Below the pieces are notes generated by a model, which saw only the letters and a list, made by a program, of their open reading frames with translations, was not told the origin of the DNA and made no database searches. The translations under genes and the position numbers were made by a program. Below, in pieces: positions 7,853-15,772 of a DNA stretch of 64,000 nt (positions are counted from its first letter, which is position 1; each line of letters begins with the position of its first letter). The stretch comes from Bacillota bacterium (GTDB taxonomy: Bacteria > Bacillota > Clostridia > Acetivibrionales > DTU013): assembly GCA_023426125.1 (NCBI GenBank), contig JAFABI010000103.1:186001-250000 (forward strand), given 5' to 3'.

Positions 7853-8536
7853 TTACTTATGCTGCGGCAGAAAGTTTTCTATGTAAACCATATCGTCCTT
7901 GACGAATGCCATTTCCGGATTAATGGCAGCTTTGCCGCCCCCGGTATCGGGAGACCTGGTAATAACATCGGCGATCCTCAGCTGTGTAGGCTGAAGGCAT
8001 AAGGCAGCTACTACAGCTTCCTTGTTTCCGTCCGCCCCCGCATGCACGATTCCCCGCAAGGAGCCCATCACGATGACATTTCCCGTTGCAACGATTTCAC
8101 CGCCGGGATTGACATCCCCCATGACGACAAGGTTTCCTTCAAAGCTTACCAGATTCCCGGAACGCACCGTGCCTTTGTAGAATTTGGTCATGCCCTCCTC
8201 AAGTCCTTTGAAATACATCAACCGCATTTTGGGCTTCTCCCTGTTCTGGACACTTTCCCGTACCGTTGTTTTTTCCGGCGGCTCGCTGTCTTCCTCAAAG
8301 CTTTTTATCTCGGCCCCGGTGCTTGCAGCCAGAAGTGCCGACAGTTTCCCTTCTTCTTCAGCCGACAGCTTCCTGCCCCTGTACTTAACCCCGATGTTGG
8401 CGCCTTTGAAAAACCTTCCGGAGGATGCGACCTTCATTTCAACATTCCTGTAAATGGTGTCAAAGTCGTCTTCTTCCCTGAGAATAAGTATCAAACCGTT
8501 CACTGTCGCCTTAAAGCTGACTACATTTTCCTCCAT
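7853..8536 (-). CDS. minC: Septum site-determining inhibitor MinC
   Basis: A FtsZ-polymerisation inhibitor with an N-terminal MinC_N domain (about 1-75), a short charged linker and the C-terminal right-handed beta-helix domain (about 110-210) with the characteristic Gly/Val-rich turns (VMGDVNPGGEIVATGNV). The start at MEENVVSFKATV has an AGGGGG ribosome site; an upstream in-frame ATG at 8584 would add 16 non-conserved residues. It heads the min genes, separated from mrdA by a palindromic repeat at 8598-8710. Confidence 0.93.
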   Translation of the reverse strand: MEENVVSFKATVNGLILILREEDDFDTIYRNVEMKVASSGRFFKGANIGVKYRGRKLSAEEEGKLSALLAASTGAEIKSFEEDSEPPEKTTVRESVQNREKPKMRLMYFKGLEEGMTKFYKGTVRSGNLVSFEGNLVVMGDVNPGGEIVATGNVIVMGSLRGIVHAGADGNKEAVVAALCLQPTQLRIADVITRSPDTGGGKAAINPEMAFVKDDMVYIENFLPQHK

Positions 8537-8597
8537 GTCCAACCCCCTGAATTTCATGCTTCCATTATGGCATTTTTTCTTCAAGATTTCAAGTAAT

Positions 8598-8710
8598 ACT
8601 ACAGCGCTGATATCACCTATATAAGGTGTTTATGCGCCTTACCGTAATTATCGCAAAAGCTTTAATGCGTTACTTTTGCAAGGATAATTAAAAATCAGCG
8701 CTGTGGTAGT
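8598..8710. repeat. Palindromic intergenic repeat, copy 1 (ACTACAGCGC family)
   Basis: Outer inverted ends ACTACAGCGCTGAT and ATCAGCGCTGTGGTAGT enclose an inner inverted pair (TAATTATCGCAAAAG against CTTTTGCAAGGATAATTA). The core TTTATGCGCCTT recurs in copies at 15382-15495 and, inverted, at 18838-18951. It fills the mrdA-minC gap and would be transcribed as a long stem-loop between the cell-shape and division parts of the cluster. Confidence 0.75.
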
Positions 8711-8719
8711 AACTGTTCC

Positions 8720-10837
8720 CTACTGTGTAAAGACTGCCTCTTCCGGTTTCAATGTATCATCTGCCGTATTGGTTTTGTTCAAGCCAAAATATGCATCAAG
8801 GACATCCCTGGCTATAGGTGCCGTATAAGAACCCCACACTCCCCTTTCAATAACCACCGCCACAGCGATTTGAGGTTTTTCCGCCGGCACATAGCATACA
8901 AAGAGGGCATTGTCCGATCTGGCAGCCGATTTGCCCGCCGTCTGGGCGGTTCCGGTCTTACCAGCAACCGTATACGGAAAATCTTTAAAAAATTCTTTTG
9001 CAGTACCGTCAATTTCAGTGGTTACCGCAACCATACCTTCCTTAACAGCATTAATGGTTGACTCCTTGACCGGTATCTTTTCAAAGGACGGCTGGGTTTC
9101 ATTAACAATTGAGCCGTCGTATTTTATAACCCTTTTAACGATGTACGGCTTATACAGTTTCCCGCCGTTGGCAATCGCACCGATATAGCGGGCAAGCTGC
9201 AACGGCGTGAAAAGATTATCGAACTGGCCTATGGACACCTGTGCCGTATCTGCAGGCCGCCAATCGTCATTGCGGCGCTCTTTCTTCGATTCCTTTGAAG
9301 ACATATTCCCGGCATTCTCACTTGGCAAATCGATTCCCGTTTTTTTGCCAAGTCCGAAATAACCCGCCCATTTGGCCAAATTGTCGATACCTGTGGAAAA
9401 TCCGATATTATAGAAATAGATGTTGCAGGAGGTCTCCAGCGCCTTTTTCAAATTAAGCCAGCCGTGGCCTGAGTTAGGATGTTCCAGACAGATAAAATCC
9501 ATTCCGCCGAAATTGTCCCTGCCGTCGTCATATCTCCGGCTGTTCTCCGGCGTAATAACGCCTGTTTCCAGAGCCGCTATGGCAGTCAGCGGCTTAAAGG
9601 TAGAGCCCGGTGCGTAAGTCCCCTGGATGGCTCTGTTATACTGCGGCTTGTTCACATCAGTGTTCAATTGCGCTATCGTCTGCTGCGCTGTTTTATCTGC
9701 GGAACCTGCCAGATAAACCGCCGGATCATAGCTTGGATAGCTGGCCATGGCCAGTACCTCTCCGGTATTCACGTCCATTGCCACCACAGCGCCTGAATTG
9801 GCGTCTCCATAGTTATTCTTATCGGTGCCGGTACGTATTTTTTCTATATTCCTCTTCAGCGATTCCATGGCTTCTTTCTGGAGATTGGTATCAATGGTCA
9901 GCACTACGTCGCTTCCGGGTATGGCCGGCACGCTTTCCTGCTGCTCTGTCAGCCTGCCGCTGACGTCCACCTCGATGCTCTTCTTTCCATCCTTGCCCCG
10001 AAGATACCTCTCTGCAGATAATTCGACACCTGTCTTACCGATGATATCATTGCTGTCATAGCCTTCTTCCTTCCGGCTTTCCAATTGCTCCGAACTTATG
10101 GCTCCGACATATCCCAGCACATGAGCCTCTTCATAAGCATCAAGATATTGCCGCATCGGCTCCACATCGGTGATGATCCCCGAAAGCTCGTGATGCCTTT
10201 CTTCGATCTCGGCGATAACCTCCATCCCGACATCCTTCGCCAGGACAACGGTTCCTCCGCTGGAGAAGTTCCAGTTATTGATCAGTATCTGGTACCGCAG
10301 CTTCATGATCTTGTAAGCCTGTTCGTCGGTATAGGTCCCGGCTATTTTAAACTTTACATCCCTCAAATAGTTGAAAAGCCCTTCGGGATTATCCTGTAAC
10401 TCCTCATCTTTCTCTATATTCAGCCTGTTCTCATTCTTTTCCCATTTCAGTATTTCTTCCACGGATCTCCCGTTAAAAGAGATGGGATTAAAGGTAAGGT
10501 ATTTGGACAGATCGTCATTGTAGCTCTTGTCGTTCTTTTCCAATATGCATACCAGCCTGTAAAGTATCTCATTCAATTCGTCATTGGTTACATTGGTTTT
10601 CACGATTTTGACGGTAAACCCCTGACGGTTTACGGCAATAGGAACTCCAGACCTGTCCATGATCTTCCCGCGCGGCGCTGTGACAGTGCTTTCCTTGAGC
10701 AACCTGCCCTGGGAATCGATATTGTATTTTTCACCTTCGACAATCTGCAGGTTTACCAGCCGCATTACTATAATTATGAAAAAAGCGACAAAACATATTC
10801 CCAGCATGAGATATCTGTTATTAAGCTTTTCCTTCAC
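8720..10837 (-). CDS. mrdA: Penicillin-binding protein 2 (elongasome transpeptidase)
   Basis: A 705-residue class B PBP. It has one N-terminal membrane helix (about 8-28), a pedestal/dimerisation domain (about 50-290) and a transpeptidase domain with the active-site serine in GSTFK (Ser412), SCN at 470-472 and KTGT at 627-630. It cross-links peptidoglycan during side-wall elongation together with MreBCD and RodA. It starts with GTG behind GAGGTG. It follows mreBCD but is separated from mreD by 314 bases of palindromes. The pedestal is longer than in E. coli PBP2, a common trait in Clostridia. No rodA gene is adjacent. Confidence 0.95.
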   Translation of the reverse strand: MKEKLNNRYLMLGICFVAFFIIIVMRLVNLQIVEGEKYNIDSQGRLLKESTVTAPRGKIMDRSGVPIAVNRQGFTVKIVKTNVTNDELNEILYRLVCILEKNDKSYNDDLSKYLTFNPISFNGRSVEEILKWEKNENRLNIEKDEELQDNPEGLFNYLRDVKFKIAGTYTDEQAYKIMKLRYQILINNWNFSSGGTVVLAKDVGMEVIAEIEERHHELSGIITDVEPMRQYLDAYEEAHVLGYVGAISSEQLESRKEEGYDSNDIIGKTGVELSAERYLRGKDGKKSIEVDVSGRLTEQQESVPAIPGSDVVLTIDTNLQKEAMESLKRNIEKIRTGTDKNNYGDANSGAVVAMDVNTGEVLAMASYPSYDPAVYLAGSADKTAQQTIAQLNTDVNKPQYNRAIQGTYAPGSTFKPLTAIAALETGVITPENSRRYDDGRDNFGGMDFICLEHPNSGHGWLNLKKALETSCNIYFYNIGFSTGIDNLAKWAGYFGLGKKTGIDLPSENAGNMSSKESKKERRNDDWRPADTAQVSIGQFDNLFTPLQLARYIGAIANGGKLYKPYIVKRVIKYDGSIVNETQPSFEKIPVKESTINAVKEGMVAVTTEIDGTAKEFFKDFPYTVAGKTGTAQTAGKSAARSDNALFVCYVPAEKPQIAVAVVIERGVWGSYTAPIARDVLDAYFGLNKTNTADDTLKPEEAVFTQ

Positions 10838-11151
10838 ACTCTCTCACCTCGCATTTTCAATACTTCTCAATTTCCAATGGGGGCATGCCCCCATACCTCC
10901 TCGCTGCGGGCGAAATTAATTCGCCCTGCGCTACACTTCGTGCGCCACGCCTATACGTGGCGTTTGAACAACGTCAGTTGGCTGGTCGCAGGCAAGGCCT
11001 GCTGCTCGCCCATGCATCCTGGGGGATTGCATCCCACCACTTATACTACAGCGAAAACTTCATTGATTTAATTCGGATGTTTTCGCTGTAGCACATGACA
11101 GCTTTTTCAATCGGTTACCTCCACCTAAGAGGAGGGGGACTGTGACGCTGT
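10838..11151. repeat. Palindrome-rich spacer between mreD and mrdA
   Basis: A 314-base GC-rich gap containing successive perfect palindromes: GGGGGCATGCCCCC (10879-10892), a 7-bp stem GGGCGAA/TTCGCCC (10908-10926), CGCCACG/CGTGGCG (10943-10962, followed by TTTG), GCAGGC/GCCTGC (10988-11002) and the ACTACAGCG-type element at 11046-11091. No open frame here has a ribosome site or recognisable product. The composition differs from both neighbours, suggesting inserted repeats. Confidence 0.6.
11046..11091. repeat. Short palindromic repeat related to the ACTACAGCG family
   Basis: Perfect 13-bp inverted ends, CTACAGCGAAAAC (11046-11058) and GTTTTCGCTGTAG (11079-11091), around a 20-base AT-rich centre. 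It shares the CTACAGCG end with the ~115-base copies elsewhere in the window but lacks their interior, so it may be an internally deleted form. Confidence 0.7.
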
Positions 11152-11667
11152 TCAATATTTTCTGGCAGCCTTGTCGGCTTTGTCGAATCTGCGGCTGATT
11201 TTTATAACAACCGCAAACACCAGGATGGATACGACGCTGTTGTAAGCCGCTTCAGGCAGTATTTTCAAGGTCATCGGCGTAATCAGCTCCATTGCGCCCG
11301 TCATAAAAGTGCTTAAAATGTACACGGCGGTTTCATATAAAACCGTAGCTGCAAATGTGAAAAAAACCATTACCAGGTAGTTTTCCCTATATAGCCTTCT
11401 GTTAACCGAACCGGCGGCCAGACCAAGGAAAAAACCCAGAAGGGTATAAAAGCCAAGAAACTTTCCCGAGGCCATATCCAGCAGCAAACCCGAAAAAAAA
11501 CCGACGGCCGCCCCTTCAACATTCCCCCTCAGCAGGGCTACACACACTACGAAGACCAGCAGCAGGTTGGGTTTCACATTATATATCCTGGCATAGTTCA
11601 GCAAAGTGGATTGAAGCAGCAGCAGCAATATAAGAAAAAAGGTATAAACAATAATCTTGCGTCTCAT
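11152..11667 (-). CDS. mreD: Rod shape-determining membrane protein MreD
   Basis: A 171-residue integral membrane protein with about five predicted helices and the MreD pattern (LLLQSTLLNYARIYNVKPNLLL near the N-terminus, then FFSGLLLDMASG). It belongs to the elongasome that couples MreB filaments to wall synthesis. Its ATG overlaps the mreC stop codon by 4 bases (ATGA), indicating translational coupling. It is the last gene before the palindromic spacer. Confidence 0.9.
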   Translation of the reverse strand: MRRKIIVYTFFLILLLLLQSTLLNYARIYNVKPNLLLVFVVCVALLRGNVEGAAVGFFSGLLLDMASGKFLGFYTLLGFFLGLAAGSVNRRLYRENYLVMVFFTFAATVLYETAVYILSTFMTGAMELITPMTLKILPEAAYNSVVSILVFAVVIKISRRFDKADKAARKY

Positions 11668-12527
11668 TTTTCCACACTGCCCGTTTCAGTATTTTCGATC
11701 CTGCTTTTTAGCACATATACTTCCTCCAGCCTTTTAAAATCGGCTGCAGGCTCAATGATTGCGTACCTGTTCATCTCGCTGTTGGTCTTCCTGACCTCGA
11801 CCACCTTCCCCACCAGGATGCCTTTGGGAAATATTCCTCCGATGCCGGAGGTCTCTATCACATCCCCCACCTCAACATCCACATCCAGCGGAATATAATC
11901 CATCTTGCAGCGCCCCTGTTCCTTCAGCAGTATATCTCCCCTGACGATGGCATGTCCGCCGCCGGTCTTTGAAATCCAGCAAGCTACGGCGCTGTCTTCG
12001 TCAATGATGGTCAAAACCTTGGAAGATGTCAGGTCGGCAGACATAACTTTTCCCACCAGGCCCTTGGAACTGGTGATGACGGGATAATCCGCCTTTATGC
12101 CGTCTTTGCTTCCGATATCGATTTTAAAAACATTAAACCAGTTGCCCGGGTCAATGGCAATGATATTGGCGCCCTTTATTTCATAATCTTCAAATTGGGC
12201 TTTTAGATCCAGCGCCTGCCGCAATTGCTCATTCTTGACCTTGAAGGAGAGAAGCTCCCTGTTTTCTCTTTCCAGTTCATAAACTTTTGCTTTCAGCGTA
12301 TCATTTTCTTCCCTTACTACTTCAATATCCTGAAAAAAGGACAACCCATCCTCCACCCTCTGTCCTATGGAAGAAAAGAAGGCCTGAACAGGTGTAAGCG
12401 GTACGCTGATGATGTTGTTCAACCAGTTGATTTTGCTGTTTGTATTGGCCGAAACCCCCATAACAATCAATAGGACGACGGTTATAAAAGAAACTATGAA
12501 CCATTTGCTTTTAAAAAGGCGCAGCAA
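11664..12527 (-). CDS. mreC: Rod shape-determining protein MreC
   Basis: A 287-residue protein with one N-terminal membrane helix (about 10-27), a coiled coil (about 70-105) and the extracytoplasmic double beta-barrel domain (about 115-275, with GLVGKV and IFPKGILVGKV). It bridges MreB, MreD and PBP2 in the elongation complex. It sits 16 bases downstream of mreB and overlaps mreD by 4 bases. Confidence 0.92.
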   Translation of the reverse strand: MLRLFKSKWFIVSFITVVLLIVMGVSANTNSKINWLNNIISVPLTPVQAFFSSIGQRVEDGLSFFQDIEVVREENDTLKAKVYELERENRELLSFKVKNEQLRQALDLKAQFEDYEIKGANIIAIDPGNWFNVFKIDIGSKDGIKADYPVITSSKGLVGKVMSADLTSSKVLTIIDEDSAVACWISKTGGGHAIVRGDILLKEQGRCKMDYIPLDVDVEVGDVIETSGIGGIFPKGILVGKVVEVRKTNSEMNRYAIIEPAADFKRLEEVYVLKSRIENTETGSVEK

Positions 12528-12543
12528 TTGGCGAGTCTCCTCT

Positions 12544-13566
12544 CTATCTTAATTTTCGCGGTGAAATCAGCACTCTTTTCAAGGTCTCTATTTCGTCCAG
12601 AACCTTGCCTGCTCCAATTGCCACACAATCCAGCGGATTTTCAGCTACCATGACGGACATTCCGGTTTCTTCGTTTATCAGCTTATCCAGGCCGCTGAGC
12701 AGGGCTCCGCCTCCTGCCAGCATGATACCCCTGTCCATGATGTCTGAAGCCAGCTCCGGAGGCGTCTTTTCAAGGGTATACTTGATTGAATCCACGATGG
12801 AATTGATCGGCTCCTTGAGGGCTTCCATGATCTCTGCGGAGGATATCGACAAATTCTTGGGCAGACCGGTGATCAGATCCCTTCCCCTTACGTCCTTATA
12901 CTCTTCCTTTGGCTTGGGATAAGCGGCCCCAATGGTCATCTTTATCTCTTCCGCCGTCCTCTCGCCGATCATGAGGTTGTATTCCTTTTTTACATAATGG
13001 ACGATGGCTTCGTCAAATTCGTCGCCTGCGATACGAAGGGACTTGCTGGTAACGATCCCCCCAAGGGAGATAACGGCCACCTCGCTGGTACCTCCGCCTA
13101 TATCGACGATCATACTGCCAGAGGGTTCCTCCACCGGCAAGTTGGCTCCTATGGCCGCAGCCATAGGCTCTTCAATAAGATATGCCTCCTTTGCCCCCGC
13201 TTGCAGCGTAGCCTCCTCAACAGCTCTTTTTTCAACCTCCGTAACACCGGAAGGCACACAGATGACAACCCTGGGCTTGGACATAAAACCGCCGGTAAAG
13301 GCCCTTTTTATAAAATACTTCAACATGCTCTGGGTAACGTCGAAGTCCGCAATGACGCCATCTTTCATGGGCCGTATTGCAACAATATCTCCAGGTGTCC
13401 TGCCGATCATGTTCTTGGCGTCGTCACCCACTGCAAGGATTGAATTCGTTTTCTTGTTTATCGCAACGACCGAGGGCTCCCGCACTACGATTCCCTTTCC
13501 TTTGACGTGTACCAGGGTATTGGCGGTTCCCAGATCGATCCCTATATCCTTCGCTAAAATTCCCAT
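12544..13566 (-). CDS. mreB: Actin-like cytoskeletal protein MreB
   Basis: A 340-residue MreB. It has the actin-fold phosphate loop DIGIDLGTANTLV near the N-terminus, IVDIGGGTSEVAVISLGG in the second phosphate motif, and the adenosine-binding LAGGGALLSGLDKLI near the C-terminus. Membrane-associated filaments direct lateral wall synthesis. A good ribosome site (AGGAGGAACGG) precedes the ATG. It heads mreBCD, 68 bases from radC, a gap that contains a 14-base direct repeat based on ATCGCTTTAAAA. Confidence 0.96.
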   Translation of the reverse strand: MGILAKDIGIDLGTANTLVHVKGKGIVVREPSVVAINKKTNSILAVGDDAKNMIGRTPGDIVAIRPMKDGVIADFDVTQSMLKYFIKRAFTGGFMSKPRVVICVPSGVTEVEKRAVEEATLQAGAKEAYLIEEPMAAAIGANLPVEEPSGSMIVDIGGGTSEVAVISLGGIVTSKSLRIAGDEFDEAIVHYVKKEYNLMIGERTAEEIKMTIGAAYPKPKEEYKDVRGRDLITGLPKNLSISSAEIMEALKEPINSIVDSIKYTLEKTPPELASDIMDRGIMLAGGGALLSGLDKLINEETGMSVMVAENPLDCVAIGAGKVLDEIETLKRVLISPRKLR

Positions 13567-13634
13567 ATATCCGTTCCTCCTGAATCATTTCTCATTTGAA
13601 TTTCTATCGCTTTAAAACATCGCTTTAAAATGTA

Positions 13635-14333
13635 TTAAACCAGACCTTTCTCCTTAAAGCTTATGTATCTGCCGTCACCTATGATCACATGGTCCAAAAC
13701 CTTGATTCCCAGGATATCCCCCGCATTTACCAGCCTCTGGGTGGTTTCGATATCCTCCCGGCTGGGCTCAGGGTCGCCGCTGGGATGGTTATGCGCCAGC
13801 AAAAGTCCGGAACATCCCGCCTTTACCGCCTCACTGAAAACCTCCCTGGGATGCACGATGGAAGAGTTCAAGCTTCCCATCGAGACATTGACGCTTTTAA
13901 TAATGTAATTTTTGGTATTGAGAAGGATGATCTTAAATACTTCCTTCTTTAAATACCGCAATTCTTCCATCAAAAGCCTGCTTACGTCTTCCGGAGATTT
14001 TATGGCTACCCTGTTGTTCATAATAAACGCCGAGGATACTCTCTTGGATATCTCCATAACAGCTTTTATCTGTATTGCCTTGACCCTTCCAATGCCTTTT
14101 GCCGCCCTTAGCTCCTCCAGGGAAAGATCATACAGATACGCCATTCCGCCGTCGGATTTATTCATTGCCAGTATCCTTTGGGCAAGGGCAACGGATGTTT
14201 CATGCCGGTTTCCTGATCTTATGACAACGGCCAGCAGTTCCGCATTGGAAAGGATTTCAGGCCCATATTGCTCAAGCTTTTCATATGGCCTTTCACTCAA
14301 AGGCATGTCCTTCATTTTAAGATTATAATACAC
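13635..14333 (-). CDS. radC: RadC family JAB1/MPN-type protein
   Basis: A 232-residue protein with an N-terminal helix-hairpin-helix region (about 20-90) and a C-terminal MPN/JAB domain with the metal motif AHNHPSGDPEPS. The name is historical: a direct DNA-repair role is not supported and the function is uncertain, with a link to competence or natural transformation proposed in some bacteria. Position between maf and mreB is the standard Firmicutes order. I keep the GTG start because homologues begin about six residues before the conserved LPESERP-like motif, though the ATG at 14315 is also possible. Confidence 0.9.
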   Translation of the reverse strand: MYYNLKMKDMPLSERPYEKLEQYGPEILSNAELLAVVIRSGNRHETSVALAQRILAMNKSDGGMAYLYDLSLEELRAAKGIGRVKAIQIKAVMEISKRVSSAFIMNNRVAIKSPEDVSRLLMEELRYLKKEVFKIILLNTKNYIIKSVNVSMGSLNSSIVHPREVFSEAVKAGCSGLLLAHNHPSGDPEPSREDIETTQRLVNAGDILGIKVLDHVIIGDGRYISFKEKGLV

Positions 14334-14440
14334 TTTCCTGCAAGACCCCCACTGTTATATATTTACATCTCCCCGATGCATATCTATTTTATCACCCGGA
14401 TGCAAAACAAACAATTGGGAAAATACAACAAAATATATTT

Positions 14441-15049
14441 TTATTTCCTGTTATTCATCACATAAATATTAAAATCCTCCAGCATTTTTTTTAATCTCAT
14501 CAGCGGCAGCCCGACAACATTTGTGTAACAGCCGTCAATGTGCTCCACCAGCATTGCCCCTATCCCCTGTACGGCATAAGCTCCGGCTTTTCCTTCCGGT
14601 TCGCCTGTTGAAATATAGTACCGTATTTCTTCCGGCGTCAGTCCTGCAAACCTTACCCTGGTCAGTTCATGGCTTTTCCTTACGGTTCCCTTTGCCGAAT
14701 CGATGAGGGCAACGCCGGTAATCACCCAATGCTCACGCCCGCTGAGGCTGGAAAGCATAAAGAAAGCTTCATTGTCATCTACAGGCTTCCCGAATATGGC
14801 ATTATCCAGCACAACGATGGTATCGGCGCCCAGCACCAAACCGCCGTCGGTTTTCTTTGCCACCTCCGCCGCTTTGAAATAGGCACAGGCTTCCGCTTTT
14901 TCCGCCGGACTTCCCGTCATATCCAATACCTCGTCAAAACCACTGGGCCGTGGGACAAACGGGATACGGGCCTGGTTTAGCAGTTCCTTCCTTCTCGGCG
15001 AAGCTGAAGCCAGGATAACAGGCTCCATTTCCGTTACACCAGGAGTCAT
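14441..15049 (-). CDS. maf: Maf family nucleoside triphosphate pyrophosphatase
   Basis: A 202-residue Maf protein with the N-terminal substrate loop ILASASPRRKELL and the conserved GADTIVVLD and GKPVDDNEAF segments. Homologues hydrolyse dTTP, UTP or modified nucleotides to monophosphate and pyrophosphate, a house-cleaning function also linked to septation arrest. The start is uncertain: ATG at 15028 (MEPVILAS) would match the usual N-terminus, and neither start has a strong ribosome site. It is the second gene of the cluster, 12 bases after the DUF4321 gene. Confidence 0.92.
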   Translation of the reverse strand: MTPGVTEMEPVILASASPRRKELLNQARIPFVPRPSGFDEVLDMTGSPAEKAEACAYFKAAEVAKKTDGGLVLGADTIVVLDNAIFGKPVDDNEAFFMLSSLSGREHWVITGVALIDSAKGTVRKSHELTRVRFAGLTPEEIRYYISTGEPEGKAGAYAVQGIGAMLVEHIDGCYTNVVGLPLMRLKKMLEDFNIYVMNNRK

Positions 15050-15061
15050 TCTCTTTTCGGT

Positions 15062-15334
15062 TCACATCCTTGTATAAATTATTATTCCCAGGATAATCCC
15101 CAGCAGGCTGCCTGCATTTACTCTTAAGGCAAATTCAAGACCCAGCCTGACAACGTGGGTATCCACAAGGGGATTCAAGGAAAAGGCAAACAGCTCCCTG
15201 TAACCCTGGTCTCCGCCCAGGCTGATCCATGCAAGTCCCGGACTCTTTGCCAATATTCCGCCTGCAATCCCGCCGATCAAAGCTCCTGCCAAAATCAGCA
15301 GCAACAATACCCAGGGACTTTTTCTGCTGCGCAA
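15062..15334 (-). CDS. DUF4321 small membrane protein
   Basis: A 90-residue protein with two hydrophobic helices (about 7-29 and 68-88) flanking a short extracytoplasmic segment. It matches the clostridial DUF4321 pattern (GALIGGIAGGIL, then FALRVNAGSLLGIILG) and, as usual for that family, directly precedes maf. Function is unknown; proximity to maf and mre suggests an envelope or division role. The start appears to be TTG behind AGGGGGTG. Confidence 0.8.
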   Translation of the reverse strand: MRSRKSPWVLLLLILAGALIGGIAGGILAKSPGLAWISLGGDQGYRELFAFSLNPLVDTHVVRLGLEFALRVNAGSLLGIILGIIIYTRM

Positions 15335-15381
15335 TCCAACACCCCCTATAGGAAATTTTCCTGTTAATTTTCAGGCGACCC

Positions 15382-15495
15382 TTCTACTGCAAGGAAGGTT
15401 ATATGAATATCCCGGTATTTATGCGCCTGAAGAAATACCGCAACGCTTCAACGCACCATCTCTATAGGGATTATCTGGAAATCCCCCCTGTAGTA
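15382..15495. repeat. Palindromic intergenic repeat, copy 2 (degenerate)
   Basis: Shares the ordered core TATTTATGCGCCT, CCGCAACGCTTCAACGC and GGATTATCTGGAAATC, then a CTGTAGTAATG end, with copies at 8598-8710 and (inverted) 18838-18951. The left end has drifted (TCTACTGCAAGG). It lies upstream of the DUF4321-maf-mre operon start. Confidence 0.6.
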
Positions 15496-15582
15496 ATGTC
15501 GACATTATTATAATCTTATCATATTATTCGGAGGATATGTACAACAATTAGGTTAACATTTATTTTTTATTTTCAAATTTGT

Positions 15583-15756
15583 GACTATTCAGATACCTGC
15601 AGCAATAGAGAGCAAAACAACACTGGTGTCATTGCGAGCGAAACGAAGTGGAGCGCGGCAATCTAAAGGCCATTGTTGAAAGGCGTGCAGCTTAGAAAGT
15701 CTGAGATTGCCTCGTCGCTTCGCTCCTCGCAATGACAATCGGGTACCTGAATAGTC
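15583..15756. repeat. Nested inverted-repeat element with TCATTGCGAG arms, full copy
   Basis: Outer inverted ends GACTATTCAGATACC and GGTACCTGAATAGTC enclose long arms: TGTCATTGCGAGCGAAACG at 15627-15664 against its imperfect complement at 15704-15737. The arm sequence recurs at 60920-61020 and partially at 25604-25647 and 17551-17578. It encodes nothing recognisable and resembles a non-autonomous, hairpin-forming mobile repeat. Confidence 0.75.
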
Positions 15757-15772
15757 AGTAAATTTTAACTTC

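Noticed and set aside
15583..15756. CRISPR array or tRNA in the inverted repeat region
   Set aside because: There is only one nested inverted pair with no regular repeat-spacer pattern and no cloverleaf.
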